The notes: generated from the sequence alone by a model not told the origin. Shown: positions 13,141 to 21,628, numbered from the stretch's first letter. The stretch: 24,358 nucleotides of DNA from JAHIZC01 sp043813305 (GCA_043813305.1 JBDRLC010000020.1:1-24358); one strand, 5' to 3'. Numbers and translations: made by a program.

Positions 13141-14235
13141 ATGATGAGGTGTAAAAGCAGTAAAGACATTCTGTTAAAAGGCATTCAGTCAGTGAATAAT
13201 ATTATTACCGCAAGGTCAACATTGCCCATACTTTCCAATATTTTAATTGAAGTACAGGATAACTCTATGCGCCTAACCGCCACAGATTTGGATGTAGGTA
13301 TAAGCTGTGTGATTCCTGTGGATGTCCAGGAGCCGGGAGCAATTACTATACCGGCGAAAAGATTTAATGATATTATTAAGGAGCTGCCGAGCGAAGATGC
13401 GCAGATTAACGCTAAAAAGAATAATTTAGTCGTAATTGATGCTGATGTGTGTCAGTTTAAAATCATGGGTCTGCCGCGGGAGGAATTTCCTAAACTACCC
13501 GATTTTAAAGATAAAGAAGTGATTAAGCTAAAACAGGGAGGGCTCAAGCAGTTATTAAACCTGACTTCCTTTGCGGTTTCGTCCGATGAAACTCGGTATA
13601 TCTTAAACGGTATACTTATTAAAATTAATAAAAACACCATAACGTTAGTCGCCACCGACGGCAAAAGATTGGCTATAGCCGAGAAAAAATTGAGCCAAAC
13701 GGTCAATAAAGATATATGTGTGATTGTACCACTAAAGGCGGTACGCGAACTAGACCGCAACCTCCAAGAAGACGGAGAATTATCCTTGATTTTAGGTACC
13801 AATCAGATAATGTTTGAATTAGATAATGTGACGATTGTATCACGTTTAATCGAAGGAGAATTCCCGGACTACCGACAAGTTATACCGTCGCCCTCAGACA
13901 ATAAGATTAAAGTCGATCGTGAACAACTCCTCTTGGCTACAAAACGTTCTGCGCTGCTCTCTACCCCGGATTATCAAGCAGTTAAATTCGAGATCTTTAA
14001 AAATAAACTGGTAATCTCTAAGTCCACTCCGGATGTGGGAGAATCCAGGGAAGAGGTGCCGGTTGAATACCAAGGCAAGGAATTAGTTATTGGCTTTAAC
14101 CCCGCTTATTTAATCGATGTCTTACGTAACTTAACCAATCAGTGCGTAGAGCTCGAAATTACCGATGCGGAGAAGCCCGGGGTTATACGCATTGACGGGT
14201 ATGTTTACATCGTCTTACCGATGCGCCTAAGTTAA
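13141..14235 (+). CDS. dnaN: DNA polymerase III beta sliding clamp
   Basis: A 364-residue protein, full clamp length with three repeated domains. Recognisable parts are ARSTLPILSNILIEV in domain I, SSDETRYILNGILIKI and LVATDGKRLAIAEK in domain II, and SRLIEGEFPDYRQVIP. The C-terminal end VYIVLPMRLS matches the usual YxVxPMR(L/I). The dimer rings DNA and tethers polymerase III. Two start codons in a row (13141 and 13144) follow GAAGGAG; the second has the better 7-nt spacing. It is followed 3 nt later by a DUF721 gene. Confidence 0.98.
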   Translation: MMRCKSSKDILLKGIQSVNNIITARSTLPILSNILIEVQDNSMRLTATDLDVGISCVIPVDVQEPGAITIPAKRFNDIIKELPSEDAQINAKKNNLVVIDADVCQFKIMGLPREEFPKLPDFKDKEVIKLKQGGLKQLLNLTSFAVSSDETRYILNGILIKINKNTITLVATDGKRLAIAEKKLSQTVNKDICVIVPLKAVRELDRNLQEDGELSLILGTNQIMFELDNVTIVSRLIEGEFPDYRQVIPSPSDNKIKVDREQLLLATKRSALLSTPDYQAVKFEIFKNKLVISKSTPDVGESREEVPVEYQGKELVIGFNPAYLIDVLRNLTNQCVELEITDAEKPGVIRIDGYVYIVLPMRLS

Positions 14236-14238
14236 ACA

Positions 14239-14556
14239 ATGACTGCAATGGTACGTCCTGCGAAGGCAGTGAGAATTAAAGATGCTCTTGTTGGCGTGAT
14301 GGAAGGGTTGATGCACAAAACAACAGAGGCCCAGGCCAGCGGTGACGTTGAAAGCATTTTTAAAAAAAGCTTGACAAAGAAACAAAGAGAGCATATAAAG
14401 TTTAAATATTTCCGCAAAGGGATTATCGGGGCGAATGTAGACTCTTCTGTGTGGTTGTACAGCTTGAGCCTCGGCAAAGAAGAGCTATTGGACAAGCTGA
14501 ATAGCAAAAATAAGACTATCAAAGAGATCCGTTTTCGTATCGGAAGCGTAGAATGA
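14239..14556 (+). CDS. DUF721 (DciA-like) protein
   Basis: A 105-residue protein with the DUF721 fold pattern: an N-terminal helix (RIKDALVGVMEGLMHK) and a C-terminal half VDSSVWLYSLSLGKEELLDKLN ending IKEIRFRIGSV. The aromatic W-L-Y-xL-S segment followed by KxxLLxxLN is diagnostic. In DciA, a helicase operator in bacteria without DnaC, this KH-like domain helps load DnaB. It lies between dnaN (3-nt gap) and gyrB (ATGA overlap), the spot where many genomes have recF followed by a DUF721 gene; recF is missing here. Whether it acts as DciA is inference. Confidence 0.85.
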   Translation: MTAMVRPAKAVRIKDALVGVMEGLMHKTTEAQASGDVESIFKKSLTKKQREHIKFKYFRKGIIGANVDSSVWLYSLSLGKEELLDKLNSKNKTIKEIRFRIGSVE

Positions 14557-17018
14557 AAAAAAAGAACACTAAAGCTACGCCTAAATCTAAAGCCAAAGCT
14601 AAAGCTTCCGCCCCAGGCAAGGACAGAAACAAGATTTACGATGCCACCAATATACAGGTCTTAGAGGGGACAGAGGCAGTACGGCGCAGGCCGGCGATGT
14701 ATATCGGCGACACCTCAACGCGCGGGTTGCATCACACAGTTTATGAGGTTGTGGACAATAGCGTTGACGAGGCTGTCGGCGGCCATTGTAATTATGTAGA
14801 GGTTAAGATCCGCTCCAATAATAGTATTAGTATTTCGGATAACGGCCGAGGGATTCCCGTTGACATACATAAGACAGAGAAAAAGCCCTCGGTGGAAGTC
14901 GCGCTTACCAAGCTGCATGCCGGTGGTAAATTTGACCATCGGGTCTATAAGGTCTCAGGCGGCCTGCACGGTGTGGGCGTGAGTGTGGTGAATGCGCTTT
15001 CAGACTGGCTGGAAGTTGAGGTCAAAAGAGATGGTAAGGTTTACCACCAGCGGTATGAGCGGGGTAAGACCGTCTCTAAACTAACAGTTATCGGCAAGAG
15101 CAATACCACAGGCACCAAGGTTACCTTTAAGCCAGATAAAACCATTTTTAGCACCATAGATTTTTCCTACGACGTGCTCTCTCAGCGCCTGAGAGAACTC
15201 GCCTTTTTAAACCGTAATTTAAAGATTAAGCTTATAGATGAACGCCGCGATAAAGAGGCGGTGTTTGAATTCGCCGGCGGGATTGTTTCCTTCATCGAGC
15301 ACCTCAGCAAAAATAAAAACCCCTTGCATAAAAAAGTGATTTATGCGCAAAAGAATCAAGACACCATCATCATAGAGATTGCCCTGCAGTATAACGACGG
15401 GTATGCGGAAACAATGTTTTCTTTTGCCAACAACATCAACACCATCGAGGGAGGAACGCATTTATCCGGGTTTAAATCCGCGCTCACCCGCGCGATAAAT
15501 CAATATGCTAAATCAAAGAATCTACTCAAGGGAGATATTGCTATCAGCGGGGATGATGCGCGCGAGGGGTTAACTGCTGTGGTCAGCGTGAAGATCCCGA
15601 ATCCGCAATTTGAAGGGCAGACTAAGACCAAGCTGGGGAATTCCGAAGTAGAGGGCGTGGTAGCTTCGGCGAGCCTGGAGGCCTTATCAGGATTTTTCGA
15701 AGAGAACCCTTCGGTTGCTAACAAGATAGTAGATAAAGTGATCGTTGCCTCGCGGGCGCGCGAAGCCGCACGCAAGGCACGTGAATTAACCCGCCGAAAA
15801 GGGGCGTTAGAGAGCGGGGGCCTGCCGGGCAAATTAGCAGACTGTTCTGAAAGAGACCCCGCGCTATGCGAATTGTACATAGTGGAAGGCGATTCAGCCG
15901 GGGGGTCGGCCAAACAAGGCAGGGACCGCAGATTCCAGGCGATCCTTCCGATAAAAGGTAAAATCTTAAATGTTGAGAAGGCCAGGCTGGATAAGATCTT
16001 ATCAAACGAAGAAGTGCGCACGATCATTACCGCGCTAGGAACCGGCGTCGGGGATGAATTTGACATCGGTAAACTACGTTATCATAAAGTAATCCTGATG
16101 GCTGACGCAGACATTGACGGGTCTCACATCCGCACTCTTTTATTGACCTTATTATACCGCCAGATGACCAAGCTTGTAGAAGGAGGCTATGTATATATTG
16201 CTCAACCGCCATTGTTTAAGATAAAGCGTGGCCAGCGCGAGGAGTATATACAGACCGAAGAAGAGATGGACGAGATGCTCCTTGAGCTTGGCAGGGAGGG
16301 CCATTCCTTCATAAGGCTTAAGGATAAGCGTACTTTTACAGACAATCAATTCAAGGATCTTTTAACTCAGTTGGTAGAATTGGATAAGATAGCGAGTAGT
16401 TTGGAGAAAAGGGGAGTAAAGTTTTCAAAATACCTCAGTTTTATGCACCATAAGACCAAAAAAATGCCTATTTATAGGGTAAAAGTGGAGGATGATTACC
16501 AATTCTGCCACTCTGACAAGGAATTAGCCGGCCTTACGAGCAAAGCAGGCAAGAATGCTGAGTTGGATGTGCTGGAGATATTTGAGGCGCAGGATTTAGA
16601 GCAGATTATAGCCAAAATCAGTAAATTAGGGCTGGATATTGCCACCTATGCAGGAGCGCCGGTCAATAATAAAGCCAAGCCTTCCAAGGGCGCAACTAAA
16701 AAGGCTAAGCCGCTTTACCGGATTACTAACCAGAAGGAAAAAAAGGATATATTCGCGTTAAAAGAGGTGTTAGCCTATATAAAATCAGCTGCCACAAAGG
16801 GCATACACATCCAGAGATATAAAGGTTTAGGAGAGATGAATCCGCATCAGCTTTGGGATACTACCATGGATCCGGAAAAGCGTACTGTGCTAAAGGTGGC
16901 TTTGGAGGATGCGGTTGAGGCAGATAAGATTTTTACGGTTTTGATGGGCGATCAGGTGGAGCCGCGCAGGGAATTTATTCAGACATATGCACACGAGGTC
17001 AAAAACTTAGACATCTAA
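14553..17018 (+). CDS. gyrB: DNA gyrase subunit B
   Basis: An 821-residue protein. A lysine/alanine-rich tail (residues about 1-25, KAKAKASAPGKD) precedes the GHKL ATPase: RRRPAMYIGDTSTRGLHH, EVVDNSVDEAV, ISDNGRGIPV and GGLHGVGVSVVNALS. TOPRIM follows, with LYIVEGDSAGGSAKQG and MADADIDGSHIRTLLL. After TOPRIM there is an insertion of about 150 residues (YIQTEEEMDEML to PLYRITNQKE), as in E. coli-type long GyrB. The C-terminus has RYKGLGEMNPHQLWDTTMDP. With GyrA it introduces negative supercoils using ATP. It overlaps the DUF721 gene by ATGA. Its stop codon is the start of a palindromic repeat. Confidence 0.98.
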   Translation: MKKKNTKATPKSKAKAKASAPGKDRNKIYDATNIQVLEGTEAVRRRPAMYIGDTSTRGLHHTVYEVVDNSVDEAVGGHCNYVEVKIRSNNSISISDNGRGIPVDIHKTEKKPSVEVALTKLHAGGKFDHRVYKVSGGLHGVGVSVVNALSDWLEVEVKRDGKVYHQRYERGKTVSKLTVIGKSNTTGTKVTFKPDKTIFSTIDFSYDVLSQRLRELAFLNRNLKIKLIDERRDKEAVFEFAGGIVSFIEHLSKNKNPLHKKVIYAQKNQDTIIIEIALQYNDGYAETMFSFANNINTIEGGTHLSGFKSALTRAINQYAKSKNLLKGDIAISGDDAREGLTAVVSVKIPNPQFEGQTKTKLGNSEVEGVVASASLEALSGFFEENPSVANKIVDKVIVASRAREAARKARELTRRKGALESGGLPGKLADCSERDPALCELYIVEGDSAGGSAKQGRDRRFQAILPIKGKILNVEKARLDKILSNEEVRTIITALGTGVGDEFDIGKLRYHKVILMADADIDGSHIRTLLLTLLYRQMTKLVEGGYVYIAQPPLFKIKRGQREEYIQTEEEMDEMLLELGREGHSFIRLKDKRTFTDNQFKDLLTQLVELDKIASSLEKRGVKFSKYLSFMHHKTKKMPIYRVKVEDDYQFCHSDKELAGLTSKAGKNAELDVLEIFEAQDLEQIIAKISKLGLDIATYAGAPVNNKAKPSKGATKKAKPLYRITNQKEKKDIFALKEVLAYIKSAATKGIHIQRYKGLGEMNPHQLWDTTMDPEKRTVLKVALEDAVEADKIFTVLMGDQVEPRREFIQTYAHEVKNLDI

Positions 17019-17091
17019 GTGAGGACATAAGTTATGCCTGCCTGCCGGCAGGCAGGGAGCAAGGTAAGCATAACTTATCTGTCCTAACTTA
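17016..17091. repeat. Palindromic intergenic element with 20-bp core, copy 2
   Basis: The core CCTGCCTGCCGGCAGGCAGG (17037-17056) is identical to that at 1173-1192. Arms: TAAGTGAGGACATAAGTTATGC at the left and its near-perfect inverse GCATAACTTATCTGTCCT at the right (17069-17084). TAA at 17016-17018 is the gyrB stop codon. The 15-nt start TAAGTGAGGACATAA is identical to the sequence that starts at the rpmI stop codon on the minus strand. Confidence 0.85.
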
Positions 17092-17147
17092 CCCCCACAC
17101 CAATTGTAAAAAACGACTATCGTTGAATGAACAATTGGTGTGGGGGT
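17091..17147. repeat. 17-bp inverted repeat in the gyrB-gyrA gap
   Basis: Perfect arms ACCCCCACACCAATTGT (17091-17107) and ACAATTGGTGTGGGGGT (17131-17147) with a 23-nt loop. The loop holds a small hairpin AACGA-cta-TCGTT. No T-run follows, so a terminator role is doubtful. It abuts the 20-bp-core element directly. Confidence 0.8.
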
Positions 17148-17182
17148 TAAATGCGTAGACGCTACAACCATTAATTGGGGGG

Positions 17183-17212
17183 CTATAACTTACGTTGTGG
17201 AAGACGTAAGTT
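17183..17212. repeat. 11-bp hairpin before gyrA
   Basis: Perfect arms ATAACTTACGT (17183-17193) and ACGTAAGTTAT (17202-17212) with an 8-nt loop. The arm shares TAAGTTAT with the arm of the element at 17016-17091. It ends 13 nt before the gyrA ATG, where no ribosome site is visible, so it could affect gyrA translation. Confidence 0.65.
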
Positions 17213-17225
17213 ATCTGCTCAGTAA

Positions 17226-19655
17226 ATGTATACCCGAAACGAAAAGATAATCCCGGTTTATATCGAAGAGGAAGTAAAAGATTCTTATTTAAATTATGCG
17301 ATGAGTGTAATCGTCGGCCGCGCACTTCCCGATGTGCGCGACGGCCTGAAACCTGTGCACAGGCGTATACTGTTTGCGATGCAGGAACTGAGCCTGAACC
17401 ATAGCAAGCCCTATAAAAAATGCGCACGTATTACAGGCGAGGTTTTAGGTAAATACCATCCTCACGGAGACACAGCGGTTTACGATACTTTAGTGAGGAT
17501 GGCGCAGAGTTTCTCCCTGCGTTATCCATTAGTTGAGGGGCAGGGCAATTTCGGATCTGTCGATGGAGATGCGCCTGCAGCGATGCGTTACACCGAGGCG
17601 CGTTTAGCCGCGATCTCTGATGAAATGCTGACGGATATTGATAAGAACACCGTTCGCTTCGGGCCTAATTTTGACTCCTCTTTAGAGGAGCCGCTTTTAT
17701 TACCGGCGGCCCTGCCTAATCTCTTAGTTAACGGATCAAGCGGTATAGCTGTGGGTATGGCGACTAATATTCCGCCGCATAATCTAGGAGAGGTGGCGGA
17801 TGGGATTATCTATCTTTTGGATCATCCGCAAGCAGAGATCAAGGATTTAATGAGATACATAACAGGACCGGATTTCCCGACGGGCGGGATTATCTGCGGC
17901 AAGGGCGGGATCAAAGATGCATATACTACCGGCAGGGGGAAACTGGAAGTGCGTGCCAGGGCGACTGTAGAGCGTCAAAAAGGAGGCAAGGACTTAATAA
18001 TCATTACTGAGATCCCTTATCAGATACAGAAAGCAGGGTTGATTGAAACCATCGCCGGCCTGGTGGAGGATAAAAAGATAGAGGGCATCTCTGATATCCG
18101 CGATGAATCCGATAAAGATGGTATGCGCATTGTTGTGGAGCTGAAGCGGGATGCCGAGGCTCAGGTTATCCTGAACCAGCTCTTTAAACACACCAGCCTA
18201 AAGACTACCTTTGGCGTGATCATGCTGGCCTTAGTAGATAATCGGCCGCGGGTGTTGAATTTACGCCAGGTGCTCGAGTATTATATTGAGCATCGTAAGG
18301 TAATCGTTCGTCGGCGTACCCAGTTTGAATTAGAGAAGGCAGAGAAGCGCGCGCATATTTTAGAGGGATTAAAAATCGCCCTTAAATATATAGACCGGAT
18401 AGTCAAAACAATCAAAACCTCCAAGTCCACGGAGATCGCCCGCGAGCGTCTGGTAAAACTATTCAAGCTTTCCGAGATTCAGGCCCAGGCAATTTTAGAG
18501 ATGCAGCTTCAGCGTTTGACCGCACTTGAGCGGGATAAGATTGACGCCGAATATATGGAGTTGCTCAAAAAAATCGAGCTCTGTAAAAGCATTCTTGCCT
18601 CCGAGAAAAAAATCGAAGGCATTATTAAAGAAGAGCTGGAGATTTTAAAGAAAAAATACGGTGACGAGCGCAGGACTGGTCTCGTAGGAGCAATAGAAGA
18701 GTTGGAGATAGAGGATTTGATTGCCCAAGAGGATGTAGTGGTTACCATAAGCCATGGCGGGTATATTAAACGCCTGCCGATAAGTGCTTACCGTATGCAG
18801 AAGCGCGGCGGCACGGGGGCGACGGGTGCAGGCGTCAAGGATGAGGATTTTGTCGAACACCTCTTTATTGCTTCAACAAAAGATTACCTGTTGATATTTA
18901 CCAACCAAGGGCAGGGGTATTGGCTAAAAGTATACGAGATCCCGCAGGCGGGCCGCGTTTCGAAAGGGAAGGCGATAGTCAACCTGATACAATTGGCAGC
19001 CGGAGCTAACGTAAGTTCAACTATTCCGGTTAAGGAATTTTCCGAAGATAAATTTTTAGTCATGGTCACCAGGCAGGGGATGGTGAAGAAAACCAGGCTT
19101 GATGCCTATAGTAATCCGCGTAAAGGCGGGATTATTGGGATTACCTTGGGCAAGGGAGATGAATTGATCGGGGTAAATCTATCCGATGGAAAACAGGAAT
19201 TACTCATCGGTACGCGGGAGGGTAAGTCTATAAGGTTCCTGGAGACCAAGGTCAGGGATATGGGCAGAACCGCACGCGGCGTACGAGGGATTGCTTTGGC
19301 TAAGAAGGATAGTGTAATTGGTATGGTATTGGCCCAGAAAGATTCCGCCGTCTTGACGGTGACAGAATTAGGTTTTGCCAAGCGCACGCCGGTTAAGGAG
19401 TACCGTCTTACCAGCCGCGGAGGAAAGGGAGTAATTAACATCAAGGTGACCGACAAGAACGGTGAAGCAGTAAGCCTGAAGATGGTCAACGACAGAGATG
19501 AATTAATGGTTATCACTCAGCACGGTATGTTCCTGCGCTGCGCGATAAAAGATATCCGCACCACCGGACGTTCGGTCCAGGGCGTGAGGTTGATAAAATT
19601 AGCTCCCAAAGATAAAGTTTCTTCAGTTGCCCACGTCGCTCAAGAAGAAGATTAA
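17226..19655 (+). CDS. gyrA: DNA gyrase subunit A
   Basis: An 809-residue protein. The breakage-reunion domain starts MYTRNEKIIPVYIEEEVKDS and has the catalytic Tyr122 in MRYTEARLAAI. The quinolone-region residues are T83 and D87 (HPHGDTAVYD), T83 being a natural variant of S83. A coiled-coil section (about 400-480) is followed by the C-terminal beta-pinwheel. The GyrA-box-like motif SRGGKGVINIKV and several RGGxxG repeats support gyrase rather than topoisomerase IV. Its gap to gyrB is 207 nt and is packed with palindromes. No ribosome site precedes the ATG. Confidence 0.98.
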   Translation: MYTRNEKIIPVYIEEEVKDSYLNYAMSVIVGRALPDVRDGLKPVHRRILFAMQELSLNHSKPYKKCARITGEVLGKYHPHGDTAVYDTLVRMAQSFSLRYPLVEGQGNFGSVDGDAPAAMRYTEARLAAISDEMLTDIDKNTVRFGPNFDSSLEEPLLLPAALPNLLVNGSSGIAVGMATNIPPHNLGEVADGIIYLLDHPQAEIKDLMRYITGPDFPTGGIICGKGGIKDAYTTGRGKLEVRARATVERQKGGKDLIIITEIPYQIQKAGLIETIAGLVEDKKIEGISDIRDESDKDGMRIVVELKRDAEAQVILNQLFKHTSLKTTFGVIMLALVDNRPRVLNLRQVLEYYIEHRKVIVRRRTQFELEKAEKRAHILEGLKIALKYIDRIVKTIKTSKSTEIARERLVKLFKLSEIQAQAILEMQLQRLTALERDKIDAEYMELLKKIELCKSILASEKKIEGIIKEELEILKKKYGDERRTGLVGAIEELEIEDLIAQEDVVVTISHGGYIKRLPISAYRMQKRGGTGATGAGVKDEDFVEHLFIASTKDYLLIFTNQGQGYWLKVYEIPQAGRVSKGKAIVNLIQLAAGANVSSTIPVKEFSEDKFLVMVTRQGMVKKTRLDAYSNPRKGGIIGITLGKGDELIGVNLSDGKQELLIGTREGKSIRFLETKVRDMGRTARGVRGIALAKKDSVIGMVLAQKDSAVLTVTELGFAKRTPVKEYRLTSRGGKGVINIKVTDKNGEAVSLKMVNDRDELMVITQHGMFLRCAIKDIRTTGRSVQGVRLIKLAPKDKVSSVAHVAQEED

Positions 19656-19659
19656 AATA

Positions 19660-19756
19660 GACCCCGCCGTCTTCCCGACCGGCTAAGCCATAGCAGTCGG
19701 GATCCCGATGAGAAGCTTCGAAGAAGCGCGATCATCGGGAAGCCCGGTCTAGGACA
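19660..19756 (+). pseudogene. 5' fragment of tRNA-Glu, interrupted in the D-arm by a hairpin element
   Basis: GACCCCGCCGTCT (19660-19672) and AGCCCGGTCTAGGACA (19741-19756) together match nucleotides 1-29 of the intact tRNA-Glu at 20042, with one difference (C for T at position 8). They are split by a 68-nt hairpin element placed at the centre of the CTAG palindrome in the D-arm. Beyond nucleotide 29 the similarity ends. The fragment lies just after gyrA and before the GIY-YIG ORF. Confidence 0.88.
19673..19740 (+). repeat. Bipartite two-hairpin palindromic element, copy 2
   Basis: A 68-nt element of the same plan as 4667-4729. The first hairpin is TCCCGAC...GTCGGGA (19673-19702) and the second TCCCGATG...CATCGGGA (19703-19740), meeting at GGGATCCC. 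The loops differ more than the stems do. Inserted in the D-arm of a tRNA-Glu fragment. Confidence 0.85.
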
Positions 19757-19796
19757 TAAATTTATTCTAGGCAGCAAGCATAACTACAAGGGCAGT

Positions 19797-20066
19797 ATGT
19801 ATTATGTGTATATTTTGCAAAATAGCAAGGGCATACATTATATAGGCGGTTGTCAGAATAATATAGAGAAGCGATTACGGCAGCACACTAAGAATAATGT
19901 AAGGTCTACTAAGTGCAAGGGCCCCTTTATATTGATTTATAAAGAAGGGCTTAGCACAAGAACCGAGGCGCGCAAGCGGGAGAATGAGCTTAAGCGATAC
20001 AAAAGCCCTCAATACCTTAGAAAATTATTAAATATAGATTCGACCCCGTCGTCTAGCCCGGTCTAG
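19797..20066 (+). CDS. GIY-YIG single-domain nuclease-like protein
   Basis: An 89-residue protein. MYYVYILQN and HYIGG (residues 14-18) form the GIY-YIG sheet, R26 or R28 in EKRLRQH is the catalytic-arginine region and E57/E62 in TRTEARKRENELK supply the metal-binding glutamate. This matches the small stand-alone UPF0213/YhbQ-type proteins related to homing endonucleases and UvrC. It lies between a 5' tRNA-Glu fragment and the intact tRNA-Glu. Its last 8 residues (STPSSSPV) are read from the intact tRNA-Glu, and the stop is the TAG of the tRNA D-loop, so it lacks a stop of its own. Activity and target are unknown. Confidence 0.85.
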   Translation: MYYVYILQNSKGIHYIGGCQNNIEKRLRQHTKNNVRSTKCKGPFILIYKEGLSTRTEARKRENELKRYKSPQYLRKLLNIDSTPSSSPV

Positions 20067-20116
20067 GACAAGAGCTTTTCAAGCTCTCGACACGGGTTCA
20101 AATCCCGTCGGGGTCA
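20042..20116 (+). tRNA. tRNA-Glu (TTC)
   Basis: A 75-nt cloverleaf. The acceptor GACCCCG pairs with CGGGGTC, the D-arm is GTCT...GGAC with GG in the loop, the anticodon arm is AGAGC-TTTTCAA-GCTCT with TTC at 20078-20080, and the T-arm is ACGGG-TTCAAAT-CCCGT. The discriminator is A and no CCA is encoded. Its first 25 nt overlap the end of the GIY-YIG ORF. Its first 29 nt are duplicated at 19660-19756. Confidence 0.95.
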
Positions 20117-20140
20117 TTTTTATTAACCCCACCTAATATT

Positions 20141-21628
20141 ATGCAAACAAGAGTTTTTCAGGCCGCGACAATCGTATTTTGTGTTATCTTAATCTTGGCA
20201 GCGCAGTTTTCTATCCCCACGATTTTCGGCGCTGACGGGTATCTGCATATCAGAATGGCTCAGTTCACGCGGGATGATGGGGTAATCCGGAATTTTCATT
20301 GGGCGCGCTATTCTACCTTTGCCGAAAATTTTGCTGATAAGGATTTTTTGTACCATCTGATGCTGATCCCCTTCACTTTTTTTCCCAGTATATTTTTCGG
20401 GGCCAAGGTTGCCGCGGTTCTCTTTGCGCTATTTTTATTTTTGGTCTTTGCTTATATGCTGCGGCGTTACTGCACGGCACAGGCGCTGATTCCTTTCTTC
20501 CTTTTAATGTTTCTGTGCTCATCCCATTTTTTGCAGGCGATCAACCGGCCGCGGAACATGGTTTTTATTATCGCTCTCAGCCTGCTTTTTGTACACTTTT
20601 TGATTCAGAAAAGACAGCTGCCTTTATGCCTGATCGCAGTGGTCTATGCCTTAAGCCATGTCTCCAGCCCGTTTCTCTTTGTTATTGCTCTGGCGGCGGA
20701 GACCGTGCGCTTTATTTATAACCGTCAATTTTTCTGGAAGTCTCTTAGGGCAGTGGCGTTCGGTATCTTATTAGGGTTTTTAATCCACCCTAACTTCCCG
20801 AACAATATATTGGTGTTTTATTTAAACGGCATGCTGGTGCCGCTTTATTCCTTTAAATGGGGGCTGGAGTTAGGCGCTGAATTTTTTCCCGTTGATACCA
20901 GGAGTTTGGTTTTGGGTTATCCGTTTGTCTGGGTTGGTTTATTTTTGTTGATAGCTTTAGGGATGAGCAAGGGTAACAAGGTGGGGATTGCGACTCGCAT
21001 ATGGATGTGTGTGGCTGGGTTCTTCTTTGCCCTATCGCTCTTCTCCCAGCGCTACATCATTCACAGCTACCCGATGATATTAGTATCCGGGGCCTCTTAT
21101 ATCTCTGATTGGTGGGGGAGCGAAGTGCGGTTAGGGGCTATTAGGCAGAATAGAAACCTCAGGAATATTTCTCTGGGAGTTGCCGTAGCTATATTTTTCT
21201 TTACCGGGTTTTATGTTTACAGGGATTTTCTCGGCGATGCCTCCAGGATTAAGGAGTACAACCAGCACTATGAACACGCGGCAGGGTGGATATCCAGGTA
21301 TGTCCCAAAAGGAGAGACTGTTTTTCATGCTAACTGGTCAGACTCGCAGTATTTTATCGGGCTGGCCCCTCAATATGATTATTTTGTTACGCTCGATCCG
21401 ATCTATATGTATTATTGGAACCCAAGAAAATATAACCTTTACCGGGATATAGCTTTTGGCAGGGCCAAAGACCCTTACGTTTTGCTAAAAGACGAATTCG
21501 CTAGCTGGTACGGCTATGTAGGCAAAAATTATTTTGACAGGCTAATCCAACAGATCAGGGCTGATCAACGGTTTAAAATCCTGGCAGAGGATAGGCTGGG
21601 CCTGGTGTTTCGTCTAATGCCAAGTTGA
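20141..21628 (+). CDS. Polytopic membrane protein, GT-C glycosyltransferase-like
   Basis: A 495-residue protein with roughly 9-11 predicted transmembrane helices. The N-terminal helix (FQAATIVFCVILILAAQFSI) is followed by FGADGYLHIRMAQ, an acidic DGYxHIR motif in the first extracytoplasmic loop. It resembles the DxYYHLR motif of STT3/AglB-type and other GT-C enzymes that use lipid-linked sugars. The C-terminal 120 residues after the last helix (about 365) are soluble, with VFHANWSDSQYF and DPIYMYYWNP. I do not recognise a named family. A role in envelope glycan transfer is inferred only from the topology and that motif. It starts 24 nt after tRNA-Glu, and the predicted glmS promoter overlaps its stop codon. 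Confidence 0.6.
   Translation: MQTRVFQAATIVFCVILILAAQFSIPTIFGADGYLHIRMAQFTRDDGVIRNFHWARYSTFAENFADKDFLYHLMLIPFTFFPSIFFGAKVAAVLFALFLFLVFAYMLRRYCTAQALIPFFLLMFLCSSHFLQAINRPRNMVFIIALSLLFVHFLIQKRQLPLCLIAVVYALSHVSSPFLFVIALAAETVRFIYNRQFFWKSLRAVAFGILLGFLIHPNFPNNILVFYLNGMLVPLYSFKWGLELGAEFFPVDTRSLVLGYPFVWVGLFLLIALGMSKGNKVGIATRIWMCVAGFFFALSLFSQRYIIHSYPMILVSGASYISDWWGSEVRLGAIRQNRNLRNISLGVAVAIFFFTGFYVYRDFLGDASRIKEYNQHYEHAAGWISRYVPKGETVFHANWSDSQYFIGLAPQYDYFVTLDPIYMYYWNPRKYNLYRDIAFGRAKDPYVLLKDEFASWYGYVGKNYFDRLIQQIRADQRFKILAEDRLGLVFRLMPS

Noticed and set aside
15500..16066. Long minus-strand open frame opposite gyrB
   Set aside because: It is an antisense shadow of the well-supported GyrB coding sequence, with low-complexity, serine-rich translation and no family resemblance.
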